64,000 nucleotides of DNA from Sinohyriopsis cumingii. Its lineage: Eukaryota; Mollusca; Bivalvia; Unionida; Unionidae. The stretch covers positions 100,592,846 through 100,656,845 of the forward strand of contig CM068826.1 in NCBI GenBank assembly GCA_028554795.2, written 5' to 3'. The notes under the pieces were generated by a model. That model made no database searches, had not been told where the DNA came from, and worked only from the letters and a program-made list of their open reading frames with translations. Position 1 is the stretch's first letter. Each line of letters begins with the position of its first letter. Shown here in pieces: positions 43,904-55,539 of the stretch. The position numbers were made by a program, and so were the translations under genes.

Positions 43904-45592
43904 ATGCCTCGAAAGTGTGTTAATACCGCGGACAATTTTTGCTATATTTGTGGGGAAGTGACATTTGCCAACCAGAAGAAAAGTATCAATTCTCAAGTGA
44001 AGAAGGCATATCATCTTTACTTCGGATGCAAGGTTGGTGACCAAGACAAGCCTTGGGCTCCGCATATATGCTGTGCTACATGTACAACACAGCTTTCACA
44101 GTGGTTGAATTGCAAAAGGTCATCAATGCCGTTTGCAGTCCCAATGGTGTGGAGAGAGCCAAGCAACCACCTAAATGACTGTTACTTCTGCTTGGTTCCT
44201 CCTCTTTCCGGCGGAATAACGAAGCGAAAGAAGTCGAGAATAGTCTACCCAAACATTCCGTCTGCATTGAGACCAGTTCCACATGGTGAGGGACTTCCTA
44301 TTCCAGAACCTCCAGCAGAATATTCTCTTGATTCATCTGACGAAGACAAAGGTGAGTCGACCTGTTCTTCTCCTGGTCCATCAGCATGCAGTGATCCAGA
44401 TTTTCACTGTGGTGCATCATCAACCCCACACAGAATAACACAGGAAGAACTAAATGACCTGATTCGTGATTTGGACTTATCAAAGAACAAGGCAGAATTG
44501 CTAGGATCAAGACTCCAACAATGGAATCTTCTAGAAGAAGATGTCACAATTACTGCATATCGAAAGCGCCACCAGCAATTGGAGCCTTTCTTCAGAAAGG
44601 AAAGTAATCTGATATTCTGTTCCGATATTGAGGGCCTCATGAATGCTTTAAAAATCACTCATGACCCACAAGAATGGAGACTATTTGTGGAGTCTTCGAA
44701 ACTGAGTCTCAAGGCTGTGCTTTTGCACAATGGAAACATTCTTCCATCTATTCCAGTAGCGTATGCTGTCCACATGAAAGAGACATACGATAACTTAAGG
44801 CAGCTACTGAATTCCATTGAGTATAACAAGTACAGCTGGCACCTCTGTGGTGATTTGAAGGTAGTTGCCCTTTTAATGGGACTGCAGCAAGGATATACAA
44901 AATACATGTGTTTCTTATGCGAGTGGGATAGCCGAGCAAGGGAAATGCACTACATGAGGAAGGAATGGACTCACAGGCAGAATGTAGCCATTGGAGAGAA
45001 GAATATCCAACACCCAGCTCTGGTTGAGGCTCAGAAAATCTTGCTACCACCCCTTCACATCAAACTAGGTTTAATGAAGAACTTCGTGAAAGCCATTGAC
45101 CGGACTTTGCCAGCATTCCGATACCTGCATGAAAAATTCCCTCGACTCAACGAAGCAAAGATTAAAGAGGGAGTTTTTGTGGGTCCTCAGATTCGAGAGC
45201 TTTTCAAAGATGACCGGTTCAACAACTTGCTGGAAGGTGACGCGAAACAAGCATGGAATGCTTTTCGCCTAGTTTCTACAAACTTCCTCGGAAATGTTAG
45301 GGCAGAAAACTATAAGGAACTAGTAGAAGACATGTTGATGAAGTATAAGAAACTTGGCTGCAATATGTCTCTAAAGATTCACTTCCTTCATTCCCATTTG
45401 GATTTCTTTCCTAGCAACTGTGGTATTGTTAGTGATGAACACGGCGAACGTTTTCATCAAGATATCGCAACAATGGAACAAAGATACCAGGGAAAATGGT
45501 CCACTACAATGCTGGCTGACTACTGCTGGACACTCCTCAGAGATGCTCCCGAACAGCTGTACAAGAGACAGGCGAAGAAATCTAAGATGTAG
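43904..45592 (+). CDS. Putative transposase, 562 residues, family unassigned
   Basis: Start at ATG 43904 (MPRKCVNTAD); the frame is open upstream without an ATG. The N terminus has CxxC pairs (Cys13/16, Cys57/60) around KPWAPHICCATC, like a ZAD-type zinc DNA-binding module, then Cys93/96. A Ser/Asp-rich linker follows (140-170). The core has LFVESSKLSLKAVLLHNG (260-277), CGDLKVV with Asp317, the pair Cys336/Cys339 (CFLCEWDSRAR), HIKLGLMKNFVKA (385-397), and HFLHSHLDFFP with DEHGERFHQD (493-520). A D...D...E layout with CxxC between is plausible (Asp317, Glu515), but the first candidate position, 263, is Glu. I recall proteins with these motifs in insects and cnidarians without a named function. 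Confidence 0.72.
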   Translation: MPRKCVNTADNFCYICGEVTFANQKKSINSQVKKAYHLYFGCKVGDQDKPWAPHICCATCTTQLSQWLNCKRSSMPFAVPMVWREPSNHLNDCYFCLVPPLSGGITKRKKSRIVYPNIPSALRPVPHGEGLPIPEPPAEYSLDSSDEDKGESTCSSPGPSACSDPDFHCGASSTPHRITQEELNDLIRDLDLSKNKAELLGSRLQQWNLLEEDVTITAYRKRHQQLEPFFRKESNLIFCSDIEGLMNALKITHDPQEWRLFVESSKLSLKAVLLHNGNILPSIPVAYAVHMKETYDNLRQLLNSIEYNKYSWHLCGDLKVVALLMGLQQGYTKYMCFLCEWDSRAREMHYMRKEWTHRQNVAIGEKNIQHPALVEAQKILLPPLHIKLGLMKNFVKAIDRTLPAFRYLHEKFPRLNEAKIKEGVFVGPQIRELFKDDRFNNLLEGDAKQAWNAFRLVSTNFLGNVRAENYKELVEDMLMKYKKLGCNMSLKIHFLHSHLDFFPSNCGIVSDEHGERFHQDIATMEQRYQGKWSTTMLADYCWTLLRDAPEQLYKRQAKKSKM

Positions 45593-45812
45593 TCAATGAC
45601 TTGATTTTTTATAGGTAGGCTATTACAGTTGACCTTTTACTATTGGAATGCATTTCGTTATGTAAACATTAATTTCTTGCAGATTACAAAAAAACTAGAG
45701 CCAATTTTGCAATTTGACTGTCATATTCGTGTTCAGCACATAAAAATTGATAAGAATTGACTAATTTTATTTCAGTAACATGACTTTTGTAAAAATTTGT
45801 TGTCCAGTGTTA

Positions 45813-46707
45813 TCCCAGTGTGTAGGATTTTGGTCCATTTTGGAAATTGGGTCCGAAACCAAATTTTTTAAAAACATTCTTTATACAGTTTTGTTCAAAT
45901 CAGTCGAAAGCTTTCTCCTGGTCGAAGAGTACCATAGCACTCATCATACCAGTTTCATTTATGTAGTTAATTATAGTTTTAATATTTAAAATATTGTTTT
46001 GTATATCCCTCCACCACAAGTTTGATTTACATTAATTATCTTGTTTATCCTACCCTTTACTGTATTTGTTAAAATCCTACTTAAAATCTTATAGTCCGTG
46101 TTTAAAAGTGATATAGGCCTCCAGTTTTTAATCTCGTCTCTATTCCCTTTCCCTTTGTATATAATTGTGATAACTCCCTCCCTCATAGATTTAGTCATTT
46201 TATTTTTACTTAAAACTATATTATTATACAAAGCGTTTAAGATCGGCGTCAGTTCACCGTGGAACTTTTGGTAGAATTCCACGATGAGTCCATCTTTCCC
46301 TGGTGACTTTTGTGAGTGTTGATATACTTTTTGTGATTTCTTCATCTGAGATGACATCATCACATTGGTCTCTATGTACTGCTGATGTCATCTCACAGTC
46401 GACATTTTTTAAGTAGCTGTCGATTGTGCTGAAGTATATGTTCTGTGTGGTGTGTGGTGTATAGTTCTTTATAATATTTGGAAATATTATTTAGGATATC
46501 TTCTTTTACAGTATGGGTTACATTGTTTATTTTGATATTGTTTAAAATTGTATCACCCCCTTTTCTAAATTCTTCTCGCTTATATACGTTTTTTGCCTCG
46601 TTGTAGATCTCTGTAAATTTTCCCGCCCTTATTATTCTCCCCTGATTTTCGTCTTCTTCAACGATTTTAATTTTGTCTGTCAATCGTTTTTTTTTTTCTT
46701 TCTCCAT
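45813..46707 (-). pseudogene. LINE reverse transcriptase N-terminal pieces
   Basis: Leftward: a charged linker (46393-46707, FRKGGDTILNNIKINN), then SPGKDGLIVEFYQKFHGEL, MREGVITIIYKGKGN and NWRPISLLNTDYKILSRIL (45986-46363), then motif A (VLFDQEKAFD) and FGFGPNFQN near 45830-45920 after a frame change. RPISLLNTDYKIL is characteristic of the Tx1/L1 group. The right-hand target site of the DNA transposon is at the left end of this piece. Confidence 0.85.
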
Positions 46708-47283
46708 CGTCGTTTGTTGTTTTGCTTAGTTCTAATTTGAGTTCGTGTTTGTCTTTTTCTTCTGGGGTTTTTCCGCCCTCTATTTGAGTACTGAATATTT
46801 ATTTCTTTTATTTTGTTTTTTAAAACATCCCAATCAATTATTATATTAATATTTTCTTCATTTTTGACGGTTTCAATTTCTTTTTTTAATTATTATTTCG
46901 ACATATTCTTTGTCATTTAAAATCTTATTATTTAGTTTCCATAGTCCTGACCCACATTTTTCTATTTTTTTCATTTTTAGGTCAATAGTGAGCATGAAAT
47001 GGTCTGATAGCTTTTGGTTGGTTATTGCAGTATTAATATATATTAATGGATCATAAAAATTTCCGTAAAATTTATCAATCCTGCTAGACTGGTTTAATTT
47101 ATAGTTACCCAGTTGAAATCTCCCCCTATGATTAGATTTTCCATCGAATATTGTTGTAGGTAGGTGTATAAGTTTTCTTTAAAATTAGTTTCTTATTTCT
47201 ATTAGCTGGCATGTACACATTTATAATATGCCAATTAAACATTTTAACACGTAGCAACCGTCCCTTAAAAAATTTCCCCCTCC

Positions 47284-47535
47284 TCAAACCTTTCCCAGCT
47301 TTTTAAAAATATTATTGTTGCAACCAACTCTAATATCATTATTTGCAAAATTGTTGCATATCTTTATTGCGTTAAGTTTGTCTTCTACTAAAATTTCGAA
47401 CTCTGGCTTAATTCTATAGTGTGTTTCTTGTATCATTATTACACCAAAGTTTGTTTCTTTGGCTACTTTGTCTGCTTTCGCTTTGTCTATCCCATTGCTG
47501 TTGATAGTAGCGATCCGGAAATTTGTTTCTTCCAT
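47284..47535 (-). pseudogene. LINE endonuclease start
   Basis: 83 residues from MEETNFRIATINSNGIDKAK: the APE endonuclease N terminus (IATINSNGI, then IMIQETHYRIKP). The rest of the endonuclease (46710-47280) is scattered over several frames with deletions, so this ORF2 was not recently active. Confidence 0.75.
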
Positions 47536-48224
47536 TTTTGCTTTACTCCCAGGTGCCGCATCACTTTTATATAGAATTTAATTGTATATATTTCAGTTAA
47601 AGTTATTATATTCCATTTGTTTTTGTACACACACACCAACACGCTCGACAAAGAGCGCTTGAGTAATATACAGTTTGATACATCCTACATGGTAGTGGGC
47701 AGGAATACATATATAGGTCGTTATCCTTCTCGACCGAAGTAGTAACATTGTTCCAATGCTAACACTCGACGTCCTCGATTTGTGCTTCATCGTATTTGCA
47801 GTCTATACACTTAAAGTTACAATGGAAAAGTGTACATGAACATATTTATACCATAGACAGAGCCTTGAAGTACTACTTTTTTCGGTCTAAAACTGTCCCA
47901 AAAAAAAAGAAAAAAAACCCAGCATGTAATAGTTCATTTCGATACAGTTGCACAGAGCATTTGACGTTCATTTTGATGTCAATATATATTGATATCGATT
48001 AAGTGCGATTTGTTTTCAAAGCTGCTTTATTGCTGGTAGTGCTTCTGTTTTCAAGTTCGATATATAATATACCCATGGAGCAGTAGTAATACAGAAATCA
48101 GAACAACAACCATCATCATCATCATCGGGAGTATTATTATCGTATATGTTGGTCACATCGATGATCATTAATAAAAAGCGGTTGAAATATGAACAATATT
48201 CCATCTCTTCAAATAGCAAATAAC
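47536..48224. other. Spacer without recognisable genes
   Basis: Nothing supported. A short CATCATCAT run lies at 48112-48126. Confidence 0.45.
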
Positions 48225-48550
48225 TAAGCAAAGTGTGTGTGTGTGTGTGTGTGTGTGTAATTTTTAACGTAGCTTTAAAAAAAAATGCAATCATATCGCT
48301 ACCATGTCTGCATTGTGACAGTTTATAATGATGTCTAGCAATGTGGCATCATGCCACAAACATACAGCATTTTGTCCCACCCAGTCACATTATCCTCACA
48401 CCAATATCTTAATGATGGGCGCCAAAAGAGGCAGCTGCTAGTACCATTTTTATGTCTTTAGTGTGATTCGGCAGGGGTTTGAATCCGCGACCTCTCGCAT
48501 CCAAGGCGGACGCTCTGTACAGACACTGCACCACCTGAGCGATCGCTTAG
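48225..48550 (-). mobile_element. tRNA-derived SINE, second copy
   Basis: Same family as 16485-16805: a leftward head with GAGCGTCCGCCTTGGATGCG and box B GGATTCAAACCCC, a shared body (GTGAGGATAATGTGACTGGG, here with small deletions) and a (GT)n tail at 48234-48258. It is followed on the right by about 100 bases also found right of the third copy. Confidence 0.85.
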
Positions 48551-48690
48551 CAAAGAATGTACGATACTGTTTCCTGTTGTTCATAACAACTCGACCTGGA
48601 GACCCACCTGACGGAAAATGAAAGCGCATTATAACGTTATAATATACGAATCCGGAATTTTTTTTGATTATTATAATTTTCAAGAAAGTT
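48551..48690. repeat. Junction segment shared with 61198-61330
   Basis: AAAGAATGTACGATACTG, AACTCGACCTGGAGAC and GCGCATTATAA occur in the same order right of both SINE copies and before both satellite arrays, so SINE, junction and array form one duplicated or mobile composite. Confidence 0.75.
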
Positions 48691-48988
48691 AGTGCCTTTT
48701 AGCATTTGACAAAGTGTGCTTGCAGTTGCATACTAAGGGGAGGGGGAGTTTACAACATACTTCGATGCTGACTACTGATTTGAAGCATAAAATTAAAACT
48801 AAACAACAGCATAACATGTTTATATATCTTATTAAATACGTCTTCATTTGTCTTTCCGTGCGCCAAAATGCCTTCCTACACGAACATGTTCCATATAGGT
48901 AAATAAGTTGTACCAATCGTAAACAACCACCGATTTCGACATATATGATATCAATTTATAGGTTTCTCATCAGTTTAAATCGATCTGT

Positions 48989-49022
<34 letters not shown>

Positions 49023-51690
49023 ATTAAAAAAAATGTGTGAAAATGAATAATAAAAAAGTTGCTATTTGCGACTCATTGTCGCTTGCGACTTTACCGATCT
49101 TCGTATCCTTGATGCTTCCATCCTTCCCGTTTAGGGATGGTAGCACCTACTTGGATGCTAATACTATAGATTTGAAGCATATAATTAAAGCTGTACAACA
49201 GTAAATAATATGTTTATGTATCTTCTTATTAAGTACGTCTTCATAATGTATGTTCGTGCGCCCAATGCCTTCCTCTACGAACGGTTTCGATATACACGAA
49301 TAAGTCATACCAATAGTAAATAAACATCGATTTTGACAAATTTCATATTAATATATAGGTTTCTCATCTGTCTAACTCGATCTGTGCCAACAGACATGTG
49401 TGAACATGCAGAATACAAAAAAGTGTACTTTTTACTGAATATTGGGTTCGACTTTACTGATCTTCATATCCTTGCTACGTTCATATACCGTTCCCGTTCT
49501 GCGATGGTAGCACATACGTCCATGCTAATACTATAGATCTGAAGCATAGAATTAAAGCTGTACATAATTATAAAATATGTGTATGTATCTTATTAAGCAC
49601 GTCTTTATCTGTCTTTCCGTGTGCCTACATCTGACCTATACAAAAGTTTTCCATATGGGCGAATAAGTCATACCAATCGCAAAGAACGATTTTGACACGT
49701 TTGATATCAGTTGATAAATTTTTATCAGTCTAAATAGATCTGTGCCAATATAAATGGGTGAAAATGCAAAATAGAAAAGTTGGTATTTTTCACTCAGTAT
49801 CGCTTGCAACGTTACCGATCATCGTATCCTTGCTACGTCCATCTGCCATTCCCGTTTTGCGATCGTATCACATTTTTTCGATGCTAATTCTATAAACCTG
49901 ACACATATAATAAAAGCTGTTCAACGGTAAATAATGTGTATGCGTCTTATGAAGTACGTCTTCATTTGTACGTCCTTGCGTTTAGTGCCTTCCTAACCGA
50001 ATATTTTCCATATAGGCGAATAAGTCATACCAATCGCAAACAACCAACGATGTTGACAAGTTTGATATCAATTGATACGTTTCTCATGATTCTAAGTCGA
50101 TCTCTGCCAATAGACATGTGTGAAAATGCAAAATAAAAAAGATTGTTCTTTTTACTGAATATCGGGTGCGACATTACCGATCTTCATATCCTTGGTACGT
50201 GAAACTACCATTGCCGTTTTGCGATTGTACCACATATTTCGATACTAATACTACAAATTTGAAGAATATAATTAAAGCTGTACAACAGTAAATAATATGT
50301 GTGTGTATCTTATTAAGTACGTCTTCATTTGTCTGTCTTTTCTCCTAATGTCTTCTATACGATCGTTTAACAAACAGGTGAATAAGTCATTACAATAGTA
50401 ATAAACACCGATTTAGCAAAATTTGATATCAATTGTTAGGTTTCTCGTCAGTCTAAATCGATATGTGCCAACAGAAATGTGTGAAAATGAAAATAAAATA
50501 GTTTGTATTTTTGACTCGATATCGGTTGCGACTTATACGTGCCTCTACCATTGCAGTTTGCCACGGTACCACATATTTCAATTTTAATATTATAGATCTC
50601 AAACATATAAGGAAAGCTATACAACAATATATAATATGTGTATGCATCTTATAAAGTACATCTTTGTGTGTCTGTATGTCCGCTCAATGTCTTCCTCAAT
50701 GAGCGTTTTCCATATAGGCAAATAAGTTATAACATTAGTAATTTTTTAAAAACGCGATTTAGACGAATTTGATATCAATTGATAGGTTTCTCATCAGTCT
50801 AAATTGATCTGTGAAATATATAAATGTGTGAAAATGCAAGTAAAAAAGTTGATATTTTTTACTTGGTGTCGCTTGCGATATTACGGATCATCAACGGATC
50901 ATCATATTCTATATTCTACCTACGTGCCTCTACCCTTGCCGCTTTGAGATGGTACCATATAATTCGATGATAATCATTTGAATGTTAGTGCTCCTAGATC
51001 TTTACAACACGAACGTTTATCTTAGAGTCGAATAAGTCATACCAATCGTAAGCACACACAGATTTTGACAAATCTGGTATTATTTGGTAGGTTTCTCATC
51101 AGTCTAAATTGATCTATGCCTACAGAAATGTGTGAAAATGCAACCTAGAAAAGTTTATATATTTTACCCAGTATCCTTTGCGACTTTACCATTACCAATC
51201 TTCATATCCTTGTTACGTGCCTCTAGTATTGCTGTTTTGCGATGGTATCACATACCTCGATGCTGATACTAGTGATATGAAGCATATACTTAAGCAATAA
51301 AACAGTAAAAATTATGTGTATGTATCTTATTAAGTACATCTTCATTTCTCTGTCCGTGCGCCTATATCCTTGCAACATGATCGTTTTCTATAAGGCTAAA
51401 TATGTCATGTTAATCGTAAAAAAAGCTACAAAGATTTGGACCTATTTGATATCCAGTCATTGGTTTCTCATTAGTCTAAAACGACCCGTGTCAATATAAA
51501 TGTGTGAAAATGCTACCTTGAAAGTTGCCTTTTTTGTCTCGGTATTGCTTGCGACTTACCGATCTTCATATCTTTGCTACCCGCTTCTACCCTTGCCGTT
51601 TTTTGATGGTTTGTATATAACCAAATAAGTCATGCCAATTGTAAAGAACCACCGATGTTAACACATTTGATATTAGTTTATAGGTTTCTC
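48691..51690. repeat. Satellite array 1, monomer about 365 bp
   Basis: About eight diverged monomers. Each contains GATGCTAATACTATAGATTT-GAAGCATATAATTAAAGC, TATCTTATTAAGTACGTCTT, CCATATAGG-GAATAAGTCAT, GGTTTCTCATCAGTCTAAAT and CGACTTTACCGATCTTCATA. Landmark repeats begin near 48757, 49151, 49520, 49880, 50240, 50575, 50965 and 51258. A poly-A insertion (48988-49020) sits in the first monomer. Short ORFs here are by-products. Confidence 0.88.
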
Positions 51691-51980
51691 ATCCTCCAAA
51701 TCTTTCTGTTTTTAAGAAACGTTTTTCTAATTCAACTAACGGGTCATCACGCTAAAATTACGCTACTGACAAATGTCACCTTAATATCCTACATACTAAA
51801 CTTAGACAAGCAGGTAGTCTCCTGAAATCCGACCTTTACATGGTGAATTTAATTAACTCTTTCACGTGTGCATGTGCTTATGATAATGAAGAAGTTGAAC
51901 ACTTTGTCTATTGCCCCTTACCTAATGCCAAAGATCCCAGCTCTTTCGCTCTACCTTTCAATACACTTCTTGGTTAAGTC
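51690..51980 (+). mobile_element. LINE 3' fragment, rightward
   Basis: PPNLSVFKKRFSNSTNGSS, a stop, then LRQAGSLLKSDLYMVNLINS with CACAYDNEEVEHFVYCP: the end of a reverse transcriptase ORF and its CCHC-type tail. The first 57 bases are an inverted copy of 52044-52100. Confidence 0.7.
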
Positions 51981-52043
51981 TAGATTTATCATTGAAAAGT
52001 GACGTGACTACTCACTTACAATAAGATGTCTTTCTGCTTGTGT

Positions 52044-52360
52044 GATGACCCGTTAGTTAAATTAGAGAAACGTTTCTTAAAAATAGAAAGATTTGGAGGA
52101 TTTCGGATATCATCAGGCAGAGAGTTCTAAAGACGAATCGTATATGGTAAAAGGTCGTGTGAAAATATAAAGTTTGGTTGAGATTGGTGTGATACTTTGA
52201 GAGTAACGTAGACGATAATTAGATGCCTCATATCTCCTTTGTGGAAGAAGTTCGTTTAAATAGTTAGGTACTTGAGTATTTATAATCGAATACATAATGC
52301 ATAATCTCTTCCTTTTCCTTCGTTGTGCAAACCAAGCAGTTTCCGCATAAAGAGACTATC
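52044..52360 (-). mobile_element. LINE 3' fragment, leftward, same family
   Basis: Leftward frame YSIINTQVPNYLNELLPQRR, then ASNYRLRYSQSITPI, followed by a broken NPPNLSIFKKRFSNLTNGSS. It is the same family as the rightward fragment; the two face each other and share the 57-base segment. Confidence 0.7.
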
Positions 52361-52994
52361 TAGAAGAATTAATGGGTATAGATCTGGAACGATCCGTGCA
52401 TCTTCCATCTGATTTTCCCCCCTTTATTCTGATCTTTCCGAATCTTCAATAGAACAATTATCCCAGACTCCAGAAGTATATTCTAAGGTTGGACTTATGA
52501 ATAGTGTATATAATTTAGCTGAAGTCAACAATTAGTCTGCATTTAGACGGTAGTGTTTTATCTCCTTTCTTATACATCGGTATGTCATACGCTAGCTTGC
52601 ATTGTGTTAGGAACACGCTGGCTGGGAGTGATTTATTTAAATGTATTTGCAATGGAACATACATTTCTTCAACTATACTTGTACAAGTTTATTACTTATT
52701 GGATTGGTTCCAGCGGTTTTGTTTAGGTCAAGACTAGTTACTACATCTATAATTTCTTGTTTATATATAATGATGGCAGAAATAAAAGTTTCATTTCTAA
52801 CTTCAAAATGCGGTAACTGTTTATCATAATTTTTTAAACGTGTAACATATCAAACTTCCGAGTTCAACAGGTCGCACTTCTCCTGATCACTTGTTGCAAA
52901 TTTAGATGATCATTTCGTACGTTTCAGTGGAGGTAATAGGTTCCATGTCTTTGTAGAATGTACTTGTTATCTCATTATTTTCCAATAAGGTCGA
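52361..52994. other. Spacer without recognisable genes
   Basis: Its left part may continue the leftward LINE fragment with frame breaks. Nothing else is supported. Confidence 0.4.
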
Positions 52995-53085
52995 GGATTT
53001 GATCCGATGGCAGGGGTTGAACCTGCATCCTTTCGGTCGCAGGTCTGAGACGCTAACCACTGAGCCAATGTTGCTCCTCTTAAGA
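52995..53085 (-). mobile_element. tRNA-like SINE head
   Basis: Leftward ATTGGCTCAGTGGTTAGCG (box A) and GGTTCAACCCC (box B). The acceptor arms do not pair, so it is a SINE head or tRNA pseudogene rather than a tRNA gene. Confidence 0.6.
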
Positions 53086-55539
53086 TTAATATACCCATAT
53101 GATATTTTCCAGTATCATACGTAACTATATGATACGTTTAATAACACCCAGTAACTCAGCACATGCCGGCATGACGACATATGAATTGAAGGTGTAATGA
53201 CGAATGCAATTTAAAGTCAATTATGTAACCTATTTTTATGCTTTTTATTGAATATCATTTCTGTCATGTGATACACATAACATAATCTTACATTTAAGTT
53301 TATTTAAAATGAAATTTATGAAATTCGTTAAATAGTTTCAATCTTTTGCGACTCTCGTGAAAAGATCCTTCATTGCTGTTCATGTAATTTTACATGTCAT
53401 TATATTTCTTTATTGATTTGCACTTTGGTTACAAAAGAGACAACTTTTGCAATTTAAAACTTATTTCATCTATACTACACTAGTATAGCTCATGAAATGA
53501 AGGCAGTTTACTTGGCCTCTAATTCATCTATAGGGAATGATACCTGCGGGAGACTGCTCTATCTGACCAGTGTGTAACTATGGAAACGGTAATTTAGTGA
53601 CCTCTTCTCCAGCCTCGAGCTTTAGGTTAAGACTGAAATTCGCTGTCTTATGTAATGTTCTGTATCTGTAGTTTAAAGCTGGGAGAATTATACAAAGAGA
53701 ATAGCAAGTAAACCCTTCTGTAAATGGAGCAAACTCGCACTTTTACACTGTAAAACTAATTTATCTTACAATCATTTATGAATAATTAAAAATTACTGAG
53801 TAGTAACTAAGAATATATAAATTCTTTAGATGGAGACCCAAATTTCATTTTTTAAATTATCGTATTTTTATGTTTACTTTCCAGATACATTTTTAAAAAA
53901 ATTCTCAAGAAAATATGAAATCTGACAAAAGATAACGAAAGTCTTATTATTTTGATTTTTTGTAAAGAGCAAAGAAAGAAAACTATTAATGACATAAGCT
54001 TTCATCATGACATATACACACTAGCCTCCACAGAAGTACCTTTATGACAGTACGGTTAAAATAGAAATAAATATGCATATACAGTTGTAAACTTTCCCGA
54101 TTTATGACTAAACATTTATACTGTGATAGGGTATTCTTAGTAAGTAAAATGTGTATTATACAATGAATGAATAGGAGGTATTCGATGAATGGACTGGACG
54201 CATTTCAGGTGCAGTGGCTACTCAAGATTATTTACTGATGCACAAACTAGTTATAGTTGTCATTCTGGTTGTCATTCCAGGGATACTGACAGTCAGTGAT
54301 TTCCACCTTGTAAAATCTTTCCTCTAGGGCGGACAATAATAATAGTTTCTGAAGCTGATTTTATTAGCAATGGTTTGCAAAATAACAACAAATATCCTTG
54401 TGTTTTATCAACTCATTATGGTTCCGCTGCTTTGGTAGAACAAAAAGGAATGTTCTTTATTGTTTTATGAATTTTATGCCCTGTGACAATGGCCAACATT
54501 TTGTAGGTCACGATCACTTTGGCATAAACTTATTTTATGCATGGCAGTTGGAAACTACGAAAATCTTCTTAGAGGCGAGCTGTATAATCGGCAGTTACAT
54601 TGTTATTCTGAAAGAGTTCTGATAACTAAATAAATAAGTAAATAAATAAAAACACCATCTTTTATCATTAAAAGTTGCCAAGTGTTGTTTATACATTGTA
54701 CGTGGCGTAATTCGTAAGTTTACTCGGCATATTTTCAACTCGGTAACGCCTGGTAACGGTCATACTTTTACCTAAATATGTGGGTCCTTTGAGAGCATCG
54801 TAAATGTATGGAGGAAAAGAAATAATTGTATTTTATGCTCATCTCAAAAGATTTGTTTGTATTTCTGCGAAATAGTCATGCCTAACCAGATAATAGCACA
54901 GACCCCCCCCCCCATTGTAACTACAAAGCCTTGAGCAAGTGCGAAGTTACCAGTTAATTTTATTGTTTGTTTCTATTTTTCAAGTTGTCTTCGTGTGTGC
55001 GCGCGTAAATTGAAAGCTTGTTATTACCAGTCAATATCGTCAATCATATTTGCTCCATTATTCCATGCAGATAAGAAAGGAACTAATTTTGTGTTGAATT
55101 TGTGCCCCCCCCCCATCCCACCCCGCCCCGGCACGGTACAATAAACAAACACTTGATTGAAAATAAAATAAAAGAAACTAACCTTGCATTGTTATAATGT
55201 ATTCCTTCTTTTTTCATCATGCGAAATTTACAGAACAAAATATATCAACGAACTCCGTAAATGTAGCGGATGTCGGCATGCGTATGCATCCTTACTGTGT
55301 GTGTATCGCTAATGTCAGATAAAAAAAATATCGCAAAAGAGACGAAAATATCACCAGATTGCTTGAAGGCGCCTGCCATTCACGCATGATAAGTTTCAAG
55401 GTGCAAACGGACCAAGATTATATTGTATCCAGGTTAACTATACGACGATATCTCGCAAATAAAAAAAAAAAATCATTATTTTAAAGAACATACAATGTGA
55501 GTGCAAATGATAATCTTTCGCAGGTACGAGTTACGAAAG
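53086..55539. other. AT-rich DNA without recognisable genes
   Basis: Nothing supported on either strand. C-runs lie at 54904-54913 and 55106-55114. Confidence 0.5.

Larger units (their letters stand above)
43410..45809 (+). mobile_element. Complete 2.4-kb DNA transposon of an unassigned family
   Basis: Terminal inverted repeats CACTGGTCAACA (43410-43421) and, reversed, CACTGGACAACA (45798-45809). A 3-bp target duplication TTA flanks it (43407-43409 and 45810-45812). A strong subterminal inverted repeat of about 50 bases (43468-43517 and 45690-45741, including GAACACGAATAT and TTGGCTCT) is present. It interrupts the LINE reverse transcriptase; leaving out the element and one TTA gives a continuous LINE frame (..WDKLNGKCTKEF..), which confirms both ends. 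It carries one intact ORF. CACT ends with a 3-bp duplication recall the CACTA/CMC group, but the protein is not one I can assign. Confidence 0.88.
40495..47535 (-). mobile_element. Tx1/L1-like LINE, leftward, split by two insertions
   Basis: Reading leftward: an APE endonuclease start, reverse transcriptase pieces, thumb region, C-terminal CCHC and a 3' UTR ending at a GGTGCCCCCC-like end near 40500. Two insertions divide it: a DNA transposon (43410-45809) and a hAT MITE (43000-43273). Two more 3' ends of the same family lie at 55540-56210 and 56256-58033. Many frameshifts; inactive. Confidence 0.85.

Noticed and set aside
51693-52100. MITE with 57-bp terminal inverted repeats
   Set aside because: The inverted repeats encode the same LINE segment in both directions, and the interior contains the rest of that LINE tail, so two LINE fragments explain it.
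52995-53085. tRNA gene
   Set aside because: The promoter boxes are good, but the cloverleaf ends do not pair.
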